Below are positions 1 through 6,177 of a stretch of 64,000 nucleotides of DNA, piece by piece. The position numbers and the translations under genes are program-made. The first letter of the stretch is position 1. Every line of letters starts with the position of its first letter. The notes under the pieces were generated by a model. That model searched no databases and was not told where the DNA came from. It saw nothing but the letters and a program-made list of their open reading frames with translations. Source of the stretch: Thioalkalicoccus limnaeus (lineage in GTDB: Bacteria; Pseudomonadota; Gammaproteobacteria; Chromatiales; Chromatiaceae); contig NZ_JBDKXB010000001.1 in the NCBI RefSeq assembly GCF_041197575.1, positions 62,001 to 126,000 of the forward strand, read 5' to 3'.

Positions 1-42
1 GTACTCGGGGCGCAGATCGTCTTCGATGTCGTCAGAGTTCAT
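1..42 (-). CDS. BrnA/CopG-like antitoxin, N-terminal end only
   Basis: A minus-strand reading frame starts with ATG at 42-40 and runs off the window edge after 14 codons. It reads MNSDDIEDDLRPEY. The acidic start followed by LRPEY is common in small DNA-binding antitoxins encoded just behind BrnT toxins. Its start overlaps the brnT stop by 11 bases, the usual translational coupling of toxin-antitoxin pairs. Only the N terminus is visible, so the exact antitoxin family is inferred from position. Confidence 0.55.
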   Translation of the reverse strand, partial: MNSDDIEDDLRPEY

Positions 43-301
43 AACGCTTCCGCTCATGTGCAGTTGCCTGTCGTGCGCTGATGATCCGAAACTCGTTGCC
101 TTGCTCAGTATGTGCCACCACCAAGAGCCGACCCGAAGACGAGCGTCCTACGGTGATGAATCGCTGCTCCCCGACAGAATGATCCTGATCGGCGAACGTG
201 CCAGCCAAGGGATCACCGAACACGGTGGCGGCCTCGTCGAAGTCTACCCCATGCTTGCGAAGATTGGCCTCGGCTTTCTTTGCGTTCCAGGCGAACTTCA
301 C
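32..301 (-). CDS. brnT: BrnT family ribonuclease toxin
   Basis: This 89-residue protein matches the BrnT toxin family in length and layout: an N-terminal FAWNAKKAEANLRKHGVDF segment, the FGDPLAG stretch, a GRSSSGRLLVVAHTE core and an IISARQATAHERKRYE tail. BrnT toxins are RelE-fold endoribonucleases that block translation and are held inactive by the antitoxin encoded next. The start is GTG at 301, with a purine-rich GGAG about 10 bases upstream. The gene begins about 40 bases after the GTTGGGC end of an attC-like site, as expected of an integron cassette. Family assignment is firm; activity is inferred. Confidence 0.85.
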   Translation of the reverse strand: MKFAWNAKKAEANLRKHGVDFDEAATVFGDPLAGTFADQDHSVGEQRFITVGRSSSGRLLVVAHTEQGNEFRIISARQATAHERKRYEL

Positions 302-343
302 AGTATTTCCGTGCTCTCCTGCGGGTGCCGTGGGTTTCTACGC

Positions 344-433
344 GCCCAACGCTGCGGTAAGCCGACCCGTGCGCCGCCATGCTTAAGATTAGCCCAAGAC
401 GCTGCCGCGCGGGGTCGGCTTGACCGGTTCGCT
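344..433 (-). other. attC-like recombination site upstream of brnT
   Basis: On the minus strand this 90-base imperfect palindrome ends in GTTGGGC, a full match to the GTTRRRY core of attC sites. The opposite end (AGCGAAC) is a weaker match to RYYYAAC. Inside, AAGCCGACCC (359-368) pairs perfectly with GGGTCGGCTT (412-421). The site lies directly upstream of brnT, and the cassette it once terminated seems to have been replaced by the IS4 element. Folding of the single strand would be the deciding test. Confidence 0.65.
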
Positions 434-601
434 AGGTGACTATGCGTGATTGCAAGACCTGACCCCCTCCTCTTGACCCTGGCTGCGCCGCACCCCCGTC
501 TTCGTCGTGGCCATCGTGGTCTCCTGTCGTGATCAAGAACAGGGACCATTGTCCGCATCTCCCGCGCGCAGAACAGAACGCCAGCCAGTTGCCGGTTACA
601 C

Positions 602-1633
602 TTGCTAACGCGCGACGCACCGCGCCATTGGCACTGGCGAGGGCGCCGCGTGCTGTTGACCGACGGAACCACGACGACCCTGCCCGACAACGAGGTGAAC
701 CAGGCGGCGTATCCCCAGCCGGACAGCCAGAAGCCGGGCCTGGGCTTCCCGCTGATGCGCGTTCAGGCGCTGATCTGCCTGGGTAGCGGGGCGTTGTGCG
801 ACGCCGCCACCGGCCCTTGTGTCGGCAAGGGCGGGGACGAGCAGACGCTGTTGCGTGAGATGCTCGACAACCTCGAAGGCGGCGATATCCTGCTCGGTGA
901 TGCCTTCTACCCGACCTATTTCCTGCTTGCCGAGCTCATCGGCAACGGCATCGATGGACTGTTCGAGCAATACGGGGCGCGCAAGCGCAGCACCGACTTC
1001 GCCCTCGCTGAGGTCCTGGACAAACACGATCACATCGTCGTCCTGAGCAAGCCGAAGAAGCGTCCTGACTGGATGAGCCCCGAGGAATATGCCCGTCTGC
1101 CCGAGACGCTCAATGTGCGCGAGATCCAGTGTGGCGGAAAGCTCCTCGTGACCACCTTCCTCGATGCGAAGGACACGCCCAAAGGCGTCCTCAAGGCGCT
1201 GTATCGACGCCGTTGGCATGTCGAGCTGGACATTCGAAACATCAAGACCACGCTGGGCATGGAGACGCTGCGATGCAAGAGTCCCAAGATGGCTTGCAAG
1301 GAGCTGTGGGTGTACCTCCTGGCGTACAACCTGATTCGTCTGCTCATGGCGCAGTCCGCCTGGCTGAGCGACCAGATTCCGCGCCAACTCAGCTTCAAGC
1401 ACACCGTGCAGGTTTGGACCGCTTGGACACAGATCGCGCGCGGCAGCGAGGACGGCGAGAGCATGTACCAGCTCATGATCTTGATCGCCCGGACCCTTGT
1501 TGGTCTCAGGTCCGGGCGCATCGAACCCCGGTTGATTAAACGAAGGCGCAACCGCTTCGGATTGCTCATGGAGCCAAGAGCGGATGCCCGAGAACGCGTT
1601 CGGGCCTTTGGCCACCCGAAAAAGCAACGGTAA
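602..1633 (+). pseudogene. IS4-family transposase, 5'-truncated
   Basis: The 343-codon frame carries the catalytic part of an IS4-family DDE transposase. The first catalytic region is LLTDGTTTTLPD near residue 20, the second is GDILLGDAFYPTY near 95, and the Y(2)R(3)E(6)K-like region is YRRRWHVELDIRNIK near 200. Relatives are roughly 430 residues or more, so about 100 N-terminal residues are missing. A TTG at 602 is the only in-frame start. Traces of the expected upstream sequence (LPVT) appear in another frame near 585-600, suggesting a frameshift plus deletion. I found no convincing terminal inverted repeats. It is probably inactive and sits in the integron cassette row. Confidence 0.8.
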
Positions 1634-1744
1634 AGTTTGCTCCACAACAATGGCTTACGACCATCCCGGCAGGCGCAGACCGCTTAAGACCGTGCCATTC
1701 CGCACTGACCCCGTTTTCGCCGTCTTCGCGTTCTCCATGATGAC

Positions 1745-1806
1745 GCCTAAACTTACCACTGAGTTGCGCGCGCAGTTTTGGGTCGGCGCTTACGCAATGG
1801 TTAGCC
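1745..1806 (-). other. Degenerate attC-like site after the 327-residue gene
   Basis: On the minus strand GGCTAAC (1806-1800) overlaps the last codons of the upstream gene, and the stretch ends in GTTTAGGC (1752-1745), close to but not a match of GTTRRRY. A stop codon sitting at the first core box is typical of integron cassettes. The internal arms pair poorly, so this is at best a decayed site or half-site left next to the IS4 insertion. Confidence 0.35.
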
Positions 1807-2773
1807 CTGGCGCGTGTAGATGCTCGGGCTTTATGTCATTGGGTATTCCGGCTCTGAATAAGCCAGGATTTGTGCTCGGATCCCACTGTCCGTTTGCGTT
1901 GGCAAAGACGACCCACGGGAAAAAGAAAGCGTTCGATATTGAACGTTCTTGTACTACTAGAACACGCAAATCGAAAGATATGTCGCTGTTGCTGTGACGG
2001 GAGGATATGGCCTGCCGAATTACTGCAATGTCGATTTGAAGAGGGTCGGGATTGGAAGTGTATACGCGCACGCCCACGTGAAATGGCTGGCGCTGCCCCA
2101 ACGTTGGTAATCGATGCAGATCCTGGAGCTCGTCGAGATCTCGACGAAGGCGTTTCTCCCGAAACTCGTCGAGTTGCCAATCGCCTTCGAGATATTTCAA
2201 AACGCTCACTACAACTCGAGCAAGTATTCGTAGCTTTTCGCCGGTAATTTCTACAGGGTCTCCGACCACGCCTCCTTTGGAGCTGGAAACACGAATGGAA
2301 CCATCCGTTGTGGCGAAATGCCTATCGTGGATGATCGTCCCGCGGAGTGGTTCCAAGGTGCTGTACAGACCAACAATGCGCTTTTTGAGCCACGGCCGAG
2401 TTTCGATTAGCGGAGGAAATTCGGGTGTGTTTTCGAGATGTTGCAGCTTTTGCTGAAATTTGAACGTAGAAGCAACCCCATTCTCCCGAAGAACCCATTC
2501 GACCAGCATATCAATAAGCTTGAAGGTTGACACTAGGACAAGCGGAGCTCCCGCCTTGAGAAAGCCCGGGCGCCAGTCGCCTATAGGGGCGCTTATCGCT
2601 AAATAGCCTATGAACTGAGGTGAAGGATTCCCTAAAGTGTAGATGACGCCATCGGGCCAAGAACGAAATAGCTCATGCTCGACTATTGCGTAAACAGCTT
2701 CCAAGAGCCAGCATTCGTAATCGGTTCTTTCAGAAAGCTTCGTTAACGATAAATCATCAAAGGTTGGTGGCAT
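1790..2773 (-). CDS. Hypothetical cassette protein, 327 residues
   Basis: I do not recognise this protein. It has no signal peptide, no clear membrane segment and no catalytic motif I can identify. It is rich in mixed alpha/beta sequence, with an aromatic N-terminal region (YECWLLEAVYAIVEHELF) and a central HDRHFATTDG stretch. Its base composition is clearly lower in GC than the core genes to the right, a sign of transfer. It starts about 23 bases after the GTTAGCC end of an attC-like site and stops inside another, as integron cassette genes do. ATG at 2773 is the first start after the site. Function is unknown. Confidence 0.65.
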   Translation of the reverse strand: MPPTFDDLSLTKLSERTDYECWLLEAVYAIVEHELFRSWPDGVIYTLGNPSPQFIGYLAISAPIGDWRPGFLKAGAPLVLVSTFKLIDMLVEWVLRENGVASTFKFQQKLQHLENTPEFPPLIETRPWLKKRIVGLYSTLEPLRGTIIHDRHFATTDGSIRVSSSKGGVVGDPVEITGEKLRILARVVVSVLKYLEGDWQLDEFREKRLRRDLDELQDLHRLPTLGQRQPFHVGVRVYTSNPDPLQIDIAVIRQAISSRHSNSDISFDLRVLVVQERSISNAFFFPWVVFANANGQWDPSTNPGLFRAGIPNDIKPEHLHAPGLTIA

Positions 2774-2795
2774 AGCGGCGTGGTGCTCTTTTTCA

Positions 2796-2900
2796 GGCTA
2801 ACGTATGGCTAGCCCGACCAATACCGCGCTCGCAGGGCGTTAAAGGCGCGCGCCGAGCTCGGTGCGCGGTATTGGGTCGGAGCCGAGCCACTTGTTGGGC
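2796..2900 (-). other. attC-like recombination site between two cassettes
   Basis: This 105-base imperfect palindrome is the best attC candidate here. On the minus strand it opens with GCCCAAC (full RYYYAAC match) and closes with GTTAGCC (one mismatch to GTTRRRY). AATACCGCGC (2820-2829) pairs perfectly with GCGCGGTATT (2864-2873). Next to it CCGACC (2814-2819) pairs with GGTCGG (2875-2880), leaving one unpaired base at 2874, the kind of extrahelical base that integrases read in folded attC. It lies between the stop of the DUF2283 gene and the start of the next gene, with everything in one orientation. Confidence 0.75.
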
Positions 2901-2936
2901 ATATCTCAACTGGCTGTGCACATGAAGCGGGAGCGA

Positions 2937-3125
2937 TCATGCCACCTTTTCTAAGGTCTCAGGCATGCTCCTCTTGCTTACCGAAAGCACCTCTATACCT
3001 ACAAGATGTCCTTCAGTATCATAATCGGCGTTGATGCCCGGCTCTATTCCTTCCGTTCTTTCTACAGGTGCAGAAGAAATCTCAAAATAAGCGGCATCCG
3101 CCGTTGGATCAAATTCCAGCTTCAT
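2937..3125 (-). CDS. DUF2283 domain protein, putative antitoxin
   Basis: This 62-residue protein shows the DUF2283 pattern: FDPTADAAYFEIS at the start, a GINADYD segment and LVGIEVLSVS. DUF2283 proteins are often encoded directly after DUF4258 proteins and are suspected partners in toxin-antitoxin-like pairs. The start overlaps the upstream DUF4258 stop by four bases (ATGA), indicating coupled translation. The stop is followed by about 37 bases and then the attC-like site at 2900-2796. The family is clear; the antitoxin role is inferred from gene order. Confidence 0.75.
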   Translation of the reverse strand: MKLEFDPTADAAYFEISSAPVERTEGIEPGINADYDTEGHLVGIEVLSVSKRSMPETLEKVA

Positions 3126-3370
3126 GGTGTTTTAGCCTTTGCCTCAAAAAACGCGGTAACAACCGCAACAGGATGGACGGTTTCATTGTAGATCGCACGG
3201 AGAATGCGAAATCCCTTTTCTGGAACAGGCCAGAGCGCGTGAGCAAGGTCTGAATCGTGAATATCCTGTTCAATTGTTGCGGGGTTTTCCAATGCTTCGC
3301 GTATCCGCCTTTCCTGTATGCCTCGGCGTGCGCATCTCTTACGTGCGTGATCTGTCAGAATGAAATCCAT
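3122..3370 (-). CDS. DUF4258 domain protein, putative toxin
   Basis: This 82-residue protein starts MDFILTDHARKRCARRGI and contains the DUF4258 hallmarks: HAR.R...RGI near residue 8, an I.E.LENP motif, and a C-terminal VVTAFF strand. DUF4258 resembles the RelE/BrnT class of small nucleases, and its genes usually pair with DUF2283 or helix-turn-helix genes. Here it overlaps the DUF2283 gene by four bases. It is the first gene beside the broken integrase, which would make it the cassette nearest the integration site. The toxin role is inference. Confidence 0.7.
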   Translation of the reverse strand: MDFILTDHARKRCARRGIQERRIREALENPATIEQDIHDSDLAHALWPVPEKGFRILRAIYNETVHPVAVVTAFFEAKAKTP

Positions 3371-3443
3371 GCTGATCTAGGTATATTGTCCGCTTGAAGC
3401 TAGCGTTCCCGATCTTCGTTCCGCTTTTTAGGCCCGACAGTTG

Positions 3444-3485
3444 ACTAGGCTGTCGCCTAGGCCTTGCCGCTACGCTGTAGCCAGC
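3444..3485. repeat. Two small palindromes between integrase and first cassette
   Basis: CTAGGC-TGTC-GCCTAG and GCTAC-GCT-GTAGC lie side by side in the 139-base gap between the diverging integrase start (3510) and the DUF4258 start (3370). In an integron this gap would hold attI, the integrase promoter and the cassette promoter. I could not find a GTTRRRY core here, so these palindromes may be operator or remnant structures only. Confidence 0.35.
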
Positions 3486-3509
3486 CTAGCACATTATTCG
3501 AGCTCTACA

Positions 3510-3900
3510 ATGTCGACCAGGAAGTCAGCAAGCTCGTCGGGTTTCGCGTCATCTACCGGACCTTTGGCCAGGAGCGGCGGCCCGCGTCGGGAGCAGGGGC
3601 AGCCGTCGGGATGGGATCGATATCTGTCCGCGCTGGACCGGACGCGGGTGCCCTCGGCGCAGCGGCGGTGGTATGTGATGCGGGCCGAGGCGTTCGCGGC
3701 GGCAGTGCGCCCGAAGCGGCTGGTGGAGGTATCGGCAGCAGAGATCACGGCGTTTTCCCTCGTTACGCCCGCGAGCAGCGACGGAGTGATTGGCAGTTTC
3801 GCCAAATGATCGACGCACTGCAACTGTCGTTGGTCGATGTCGCCGCTTGTCCGGCGGTGCACGAGGTCGAGCGGGATCATTGGCGAGAGACCCGCCCCCT
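3510..3900 (+). pseudogene. Integron-type tyrosine recombinase, frameshifted N-terminal fragment
   Basis: From ATG at 3510 the frame encodes a core-binding domain like those of integron integrases in this bacterial group: WDRYLSALDRTRVPSAQRRW, then YVMRAEAFAAAVRPKRL. The similarity continues in another frame after about 3755 (PRYAREQRRSDWQFRQMIDA, then HEVERDHWRETRPL). One T missing from the run at 3753-3756 would explain the shift. After about 3900 the homology ends and the convergent yoeB gene begins, so the catalytic domain with its R-H-R-Y residues is absent. It cannot be an active integrase. Direction relative to the cassettes fits an intI gene; a phage-type recombinase is the alternative. 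Confidence 0.62.
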
Positions 3901-3907
3901 CGTTGAA

Positions 3908-4162
3908 TCAGTAGTGGTACCGAAGCTGAGCGATGAGCAAGGCGTCATCCGTGACCTTGTAAACCATTCGATGCTCTTCGTTGATTCGCCGGGACCAGTA
4001 ACCAGCGAGGCCATGTTTGAGGGGCTCTGGTTTACCGACACCTTCACAGGGGGCTCGCTTGACTTCCTGGATCAGCCTGTTGATTCGGTTCAAGGACTTT
4101 TTGTCGGTCTTCTGCCAATACAGATAGTCTTCCCAAGCGTTCGCGGAGAACACGAGTTTCAT
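3908..4162 (-). CDS. yoeB: YoeB family mRNA interferase toxin
   Basis: The 84-residue product matches Txe/YoeB toxins throughout: MKLVFSANAWEDYLYWQKTD at the start, a KRAPCEGVGKPEPLKH centre and YWSRRINEEHRMVYKV, ending LRYHY. The glutamate, arginine and terminal histidine residues used for ribosome-dependent mRNA cleavage in YoeB are present (EPL, SRRI, YHY). It overlaps the upstream antitoxin by four bases, so it is translated with it, and its 3' end abuts the broken integrase. It appears intact. Confidence 0.92.
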   Translation of the reverse strand: MKLVFSANAWEDYLYWQKTDKKSLNRINRLIQEVKRAPCEGVGKPEPLKHGLAGYWSRRINEEHRMVYKVTDDALLIAQLRYHY

Positions 4163-4410
4163 TCACGAAGTTCCTTTTCCTGACCACCACCTTGCTCCAG
4201 TTCGACAATGGATTCCAGCAAGCGACGGGCGTTCTTTGGTGCACGCAGGAGGTACGCCGTCTCCTGCAGGGCTTCGTAGTCCTCGAGTGAGATCATGACC
4301 ACGGACGGCGCTTTGCTCCGAGTGATGATCACAGGAGAATGGTCTTCACAGACCCGCTCCATGGTTTTTGCAAGATTGCCTCGAGCGGCTGTGTAACTGA
4401 TGGCATCCAT
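4159..4410 (-). CDS. yefM: YefM/Phd family antitoxin
   Basis: The 83-residue protein shows the Phd/YefM N-terminal DNA-binding fold (AISYTAARGNLAKTMERVC), a central VIITRSKAPSVVMISLEDY strand pair and an acidic C-terminal tail that would wrap the toxin. YefM neutralises YoeB and represses its own operon. I chose ATG at 4410 because the family begins MDAISY-like; a longer frame upstream has no family similarity. About 55 bases upstream on the same strand is GTTAGAC, an attC-like core, suggesting the pair is an integron cassette. Confidence 0.9.
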   Translation of the reverse strand: MDAISYTAARGNLAKTMERVCEDHSPVIITRSKAPSVVMISLEDYEALQETAYLLRAPKNARRLLESIVELEQGGGQEKELRE

Positions 4411-4463
4411 CGCTGACTCCTGTACAGAATGTTGTTCATGTGCAGGATATCGTACCTGAAAGG

Positions 4464-4470
4464 GTCTAAC
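4464..4470 (-). other. Isolated attC-like core upstream of yefM
   Basis: The minus strand reads GTTAGAC, a full match to the GTTRRRY right-hand core of attC sites, about 55 bases before yefM. Only about 20 bases with weak self-pairing (AACCG at 4471-4475 with CGGTT at 4489-4493) follow, so no full attC is left. A seven-base match alone is weak; its value is the position. Confidence 0.3.
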
Positions 4471-4575
4471 AACCGTCTGCGTGGCGGGCGGTTTTCCGCT
4501 CACCCGAGGACGAGGATCGCCCGGAACCCCGACCTGCTGGGTGTGCGGTAGTCGCCCCGGCAACGGTCTCAGGCG

Positions 4576-5133
4576 TCAGCGTCCGGTCGCGCTACGGATT
4601 CGCCGATAGCCCCAGATCGCGAGAACGAGCGATAGGGTCAGGATGAGGCCGTACTCGGCGATCGCTCGCGTCGGCGGGGCCGGTTGGGTGTGCGCGAGAT
4701 GATCGACGAGCCGCGGTATCGCCTCGCGGGGGATGGGCGCGCGGTTGAGGTGGCGCATCCGGGCGATGGTGAGCCGCCAGCCGAGCCGTGTTTGATGCAC
4801 GGTGGCCAACCGGTCGAGGGCATGGCAGGTGCCGCAATGGGTCGTGAGCAGGGGGTCGCCAATCCGGTCGCGCGGTTCGGGGGCGCCCAGTGCGGGGGGG
4901 CTCTCCATCTCGGTGGCCGTGTTCGGCGGCTCCGGGCGGTTCCGGTCCGTCGCCGCCTGCCGTTCCGCATCGATCGCGGCCTGGATGTGCGCCCGCTCGG
5001 CCGCGGAGCGGATCGCCGTACCCGTGTGGTAGTCCTCGCTCGGGGGTTCCGCCCGAGGTCCATTGGCGAGGGTCAAGTAGCCGGCCGCGACCAGGAGGCT
5101 CGCCGCGACGGCCAGCACGGGTGTTGGCCGCAC
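4576..5133 (-). CDS. Membrane-anchored monoheme c-type cytochrome in the arx operon
   Basis: The 185-residue protein has a hydrophobic N-terminal segment (residues 6-23), a proline- and charge-rich stretch, one heme c motif CGTCH near residue 100, and a C-terminal transmembrane helix (IAEYGLILTLSLVLAIWGYR) with a basic tail. The heme domain would face the periplasm. It begins one base after the arxD stop and so is probably co-transcribed with arx. A periplasmic c heme could carry electrons from the enzyme to the photosynthetic chain, but the redox partner is inferred. I know of no standard arx gene name for it. Confidence 0.7.
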   Translation of the reverse strand: MRPTPVLAVAASLLVAAGYLTLANGPRAEPPSEDYHTGTAIRSAAERAHIQAAIDAERQAATDRNRPEPPNTATEMESPPALGAPEPRDRIGDPLLTTHCGTCHALDRLATVHQTRLGWRLTIARMRHLNRAPIPREAIPRLVDHLAHTQPAPPTRAIAEYGLILTLSLVLAIWGYRRIRSATGR

Positions 5134-5134
5134 G

Positions 5135-6004
5135 TCACGGCTGGCGGGATGCGAGCCGACGGTTCGGCGGTGCCGGGGGCGTCATCGTGGCCAGGCCCAT
5201 GGTGCGATCCCGCTCATCGATCGGGATGGCCACATGATCCGTCGGGAGCCCATCGGCTGCGAGTCGCTGCCGAATGATCGCCAGGTCGGCCTCATTGAGC
5301 GTGCGGCCGGCGTACTGGCTGCGCAGACGGGCGATTTCGGGATCGGGACCCGGGTCCGGGTGGACCGCGGTGTCGTCGAGGCCGACCTCGGCGACGATGG
5401 CCTGCCGAAGGATCTCGGTCAAGGCCAGATAGGGGTGCTCCGATAACCGGAATCGGCGGCTGGCCTCCTCGATCTCGGCATGCAGCGGTCCGATCCAGCG
5501 CGCGACGAAGCGGGCCAGGAACTCGTCGACGGCGATCGGCGGCCGCGCGGTGCCCGCCTCCAACGCCTGGGCCTCCGCCGCGAAGAGCCGTGCGACGAAT
5601 TCCAGTTGTACGCTGATATGGTCGGGCAGGTCGTGAAAGTCCCGGTCGCGTTCGAGACCGCAGCGCCGATAACAGGTCTCGAGTGCCGTCACGCTGCCGC
5701 CGTTCAGCGTGCCATCGAGGTAGGCGCCGGTATTGAGGTTGGGATGCGGCTCGCCGGGGACCAGAAAGAGACGCGAATAGGCGACCCGCAACTGTTCGTG
5801 GTCGATGACCTTGGCCATCGTCTGGCGATAGGCGTGCAAGGCCCCATCGATCGGATAGCCGCAGGTCGGGGCCAATTCCGCGAGATCCGCCGGCAGGGCC
5901 TCGCGCAGCAGTGGCAGGGCGTCGGCGGAATCCGGAATCGCGAAGGCGCGGGCCAGACAGAGGTAGAAGTCGAGTTTGCTCGATAGGATGTCGTGTTGGC
6001 TCAT
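5135..6004 (-). CDS. arxD: TorD/DmsD-family chaperone for the molybdoenzyme (ArxD)
   Basis: The 289-residue protein has the all-helical TorD/NarJ pattern: SKLDFYLCLARAFAIP at the start, LRVAYSRLFLVPGEPH near residue 75 and a DLPDHISVQLEFVARLFA helix near 125. Such chaperones bind the signal peptide and apoprotein of the molybdenum subunit until the cofactor is in place. ATG at 6004 gives the family-like start MSQHDI; the frame is open far upstream but lacks family similarity. It lies after arxC with a 173-base gap and directly before the cytochrome gene. The C-terminal 60 residues are longer than usual for the family. Confidence 0.8.
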   Translation of the reverse strand: MSQHDILSSKLDFYLCLARAFAIPDSADALPLLREALPADLAELAPTCGYPIDGALHAYRQTMAKVIDHEQLRVAYSRLFLVPGEPHPNLNTGAYLDGTLNGGSVTALETCYRRCGLERDRDFHDLPDHISVQLEFVARLFAAEAQALEAGTARPPIAVDEFLARFVARWIGPLHAEIEEASRRFRLSEHPYLALTEILRQAIVAEVGLDDTAVHPDPGPDPEIARLRSQYAGRTLNEADLAIIRQRLAADGLPTDHVAIPIDERDRTMGLATMTPPAPPNRRLASRQP

Positions 6005-6177
6005 CGGATGGCTTCGAAGATGGTGGAAAGTGTCACGGAGGGCGACCGCTGCCTGGGCACCCCGTAACATCCTGCGTCCCCGCGCGACGACGCCACGCGG
6101 GGACCGATACGAAAGCCCAGGCGGCCTGTTTGGACGTCTCTGTCCTCGATAGGCGGCCGGTCCTGGATCGGCCCAGG

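Larger units (their letters stand above)
1..4470 (-). mobile_element. Decayed chromosomal integron with toxin-antitoxin-like cassettes
   Basis: Minus-strand genes are separated by imperfect palindromes built like integron attC sites, and a broken integron-type integrase reads in the opposite direction at 3510-3900. That divergent layout of integrase and cassettes is the standard integron architecture. Reading the minus strand away from the integrase, the order is DUF4258-DUF2283, attC (2900-2796), unknown 327-residue gene, degenerate attC (1806-1745), IS4 remnant, attC (433-344), brnT and its antitoxin. A yefM-yoeB pair with an attC-like core upstream sits on the truncated 3' side of the integrase. 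Sites and gene orientation are seen directly; calling it an integron is inference. The left end lies outside the window. Confidence 0.68.

Noticed and set aside
605..1645. Long minus-strand open frame opposite the transposase
   Set aside because: It is a mirror frame of the transposase gene; the plus-strand frame carries the DDE motifs.
3371..3509. attI site between integrase remnant and first cassette
   Set aside because: No GTTRRRY core is present in the gap in the needed orientation, so I list only the palindromes.
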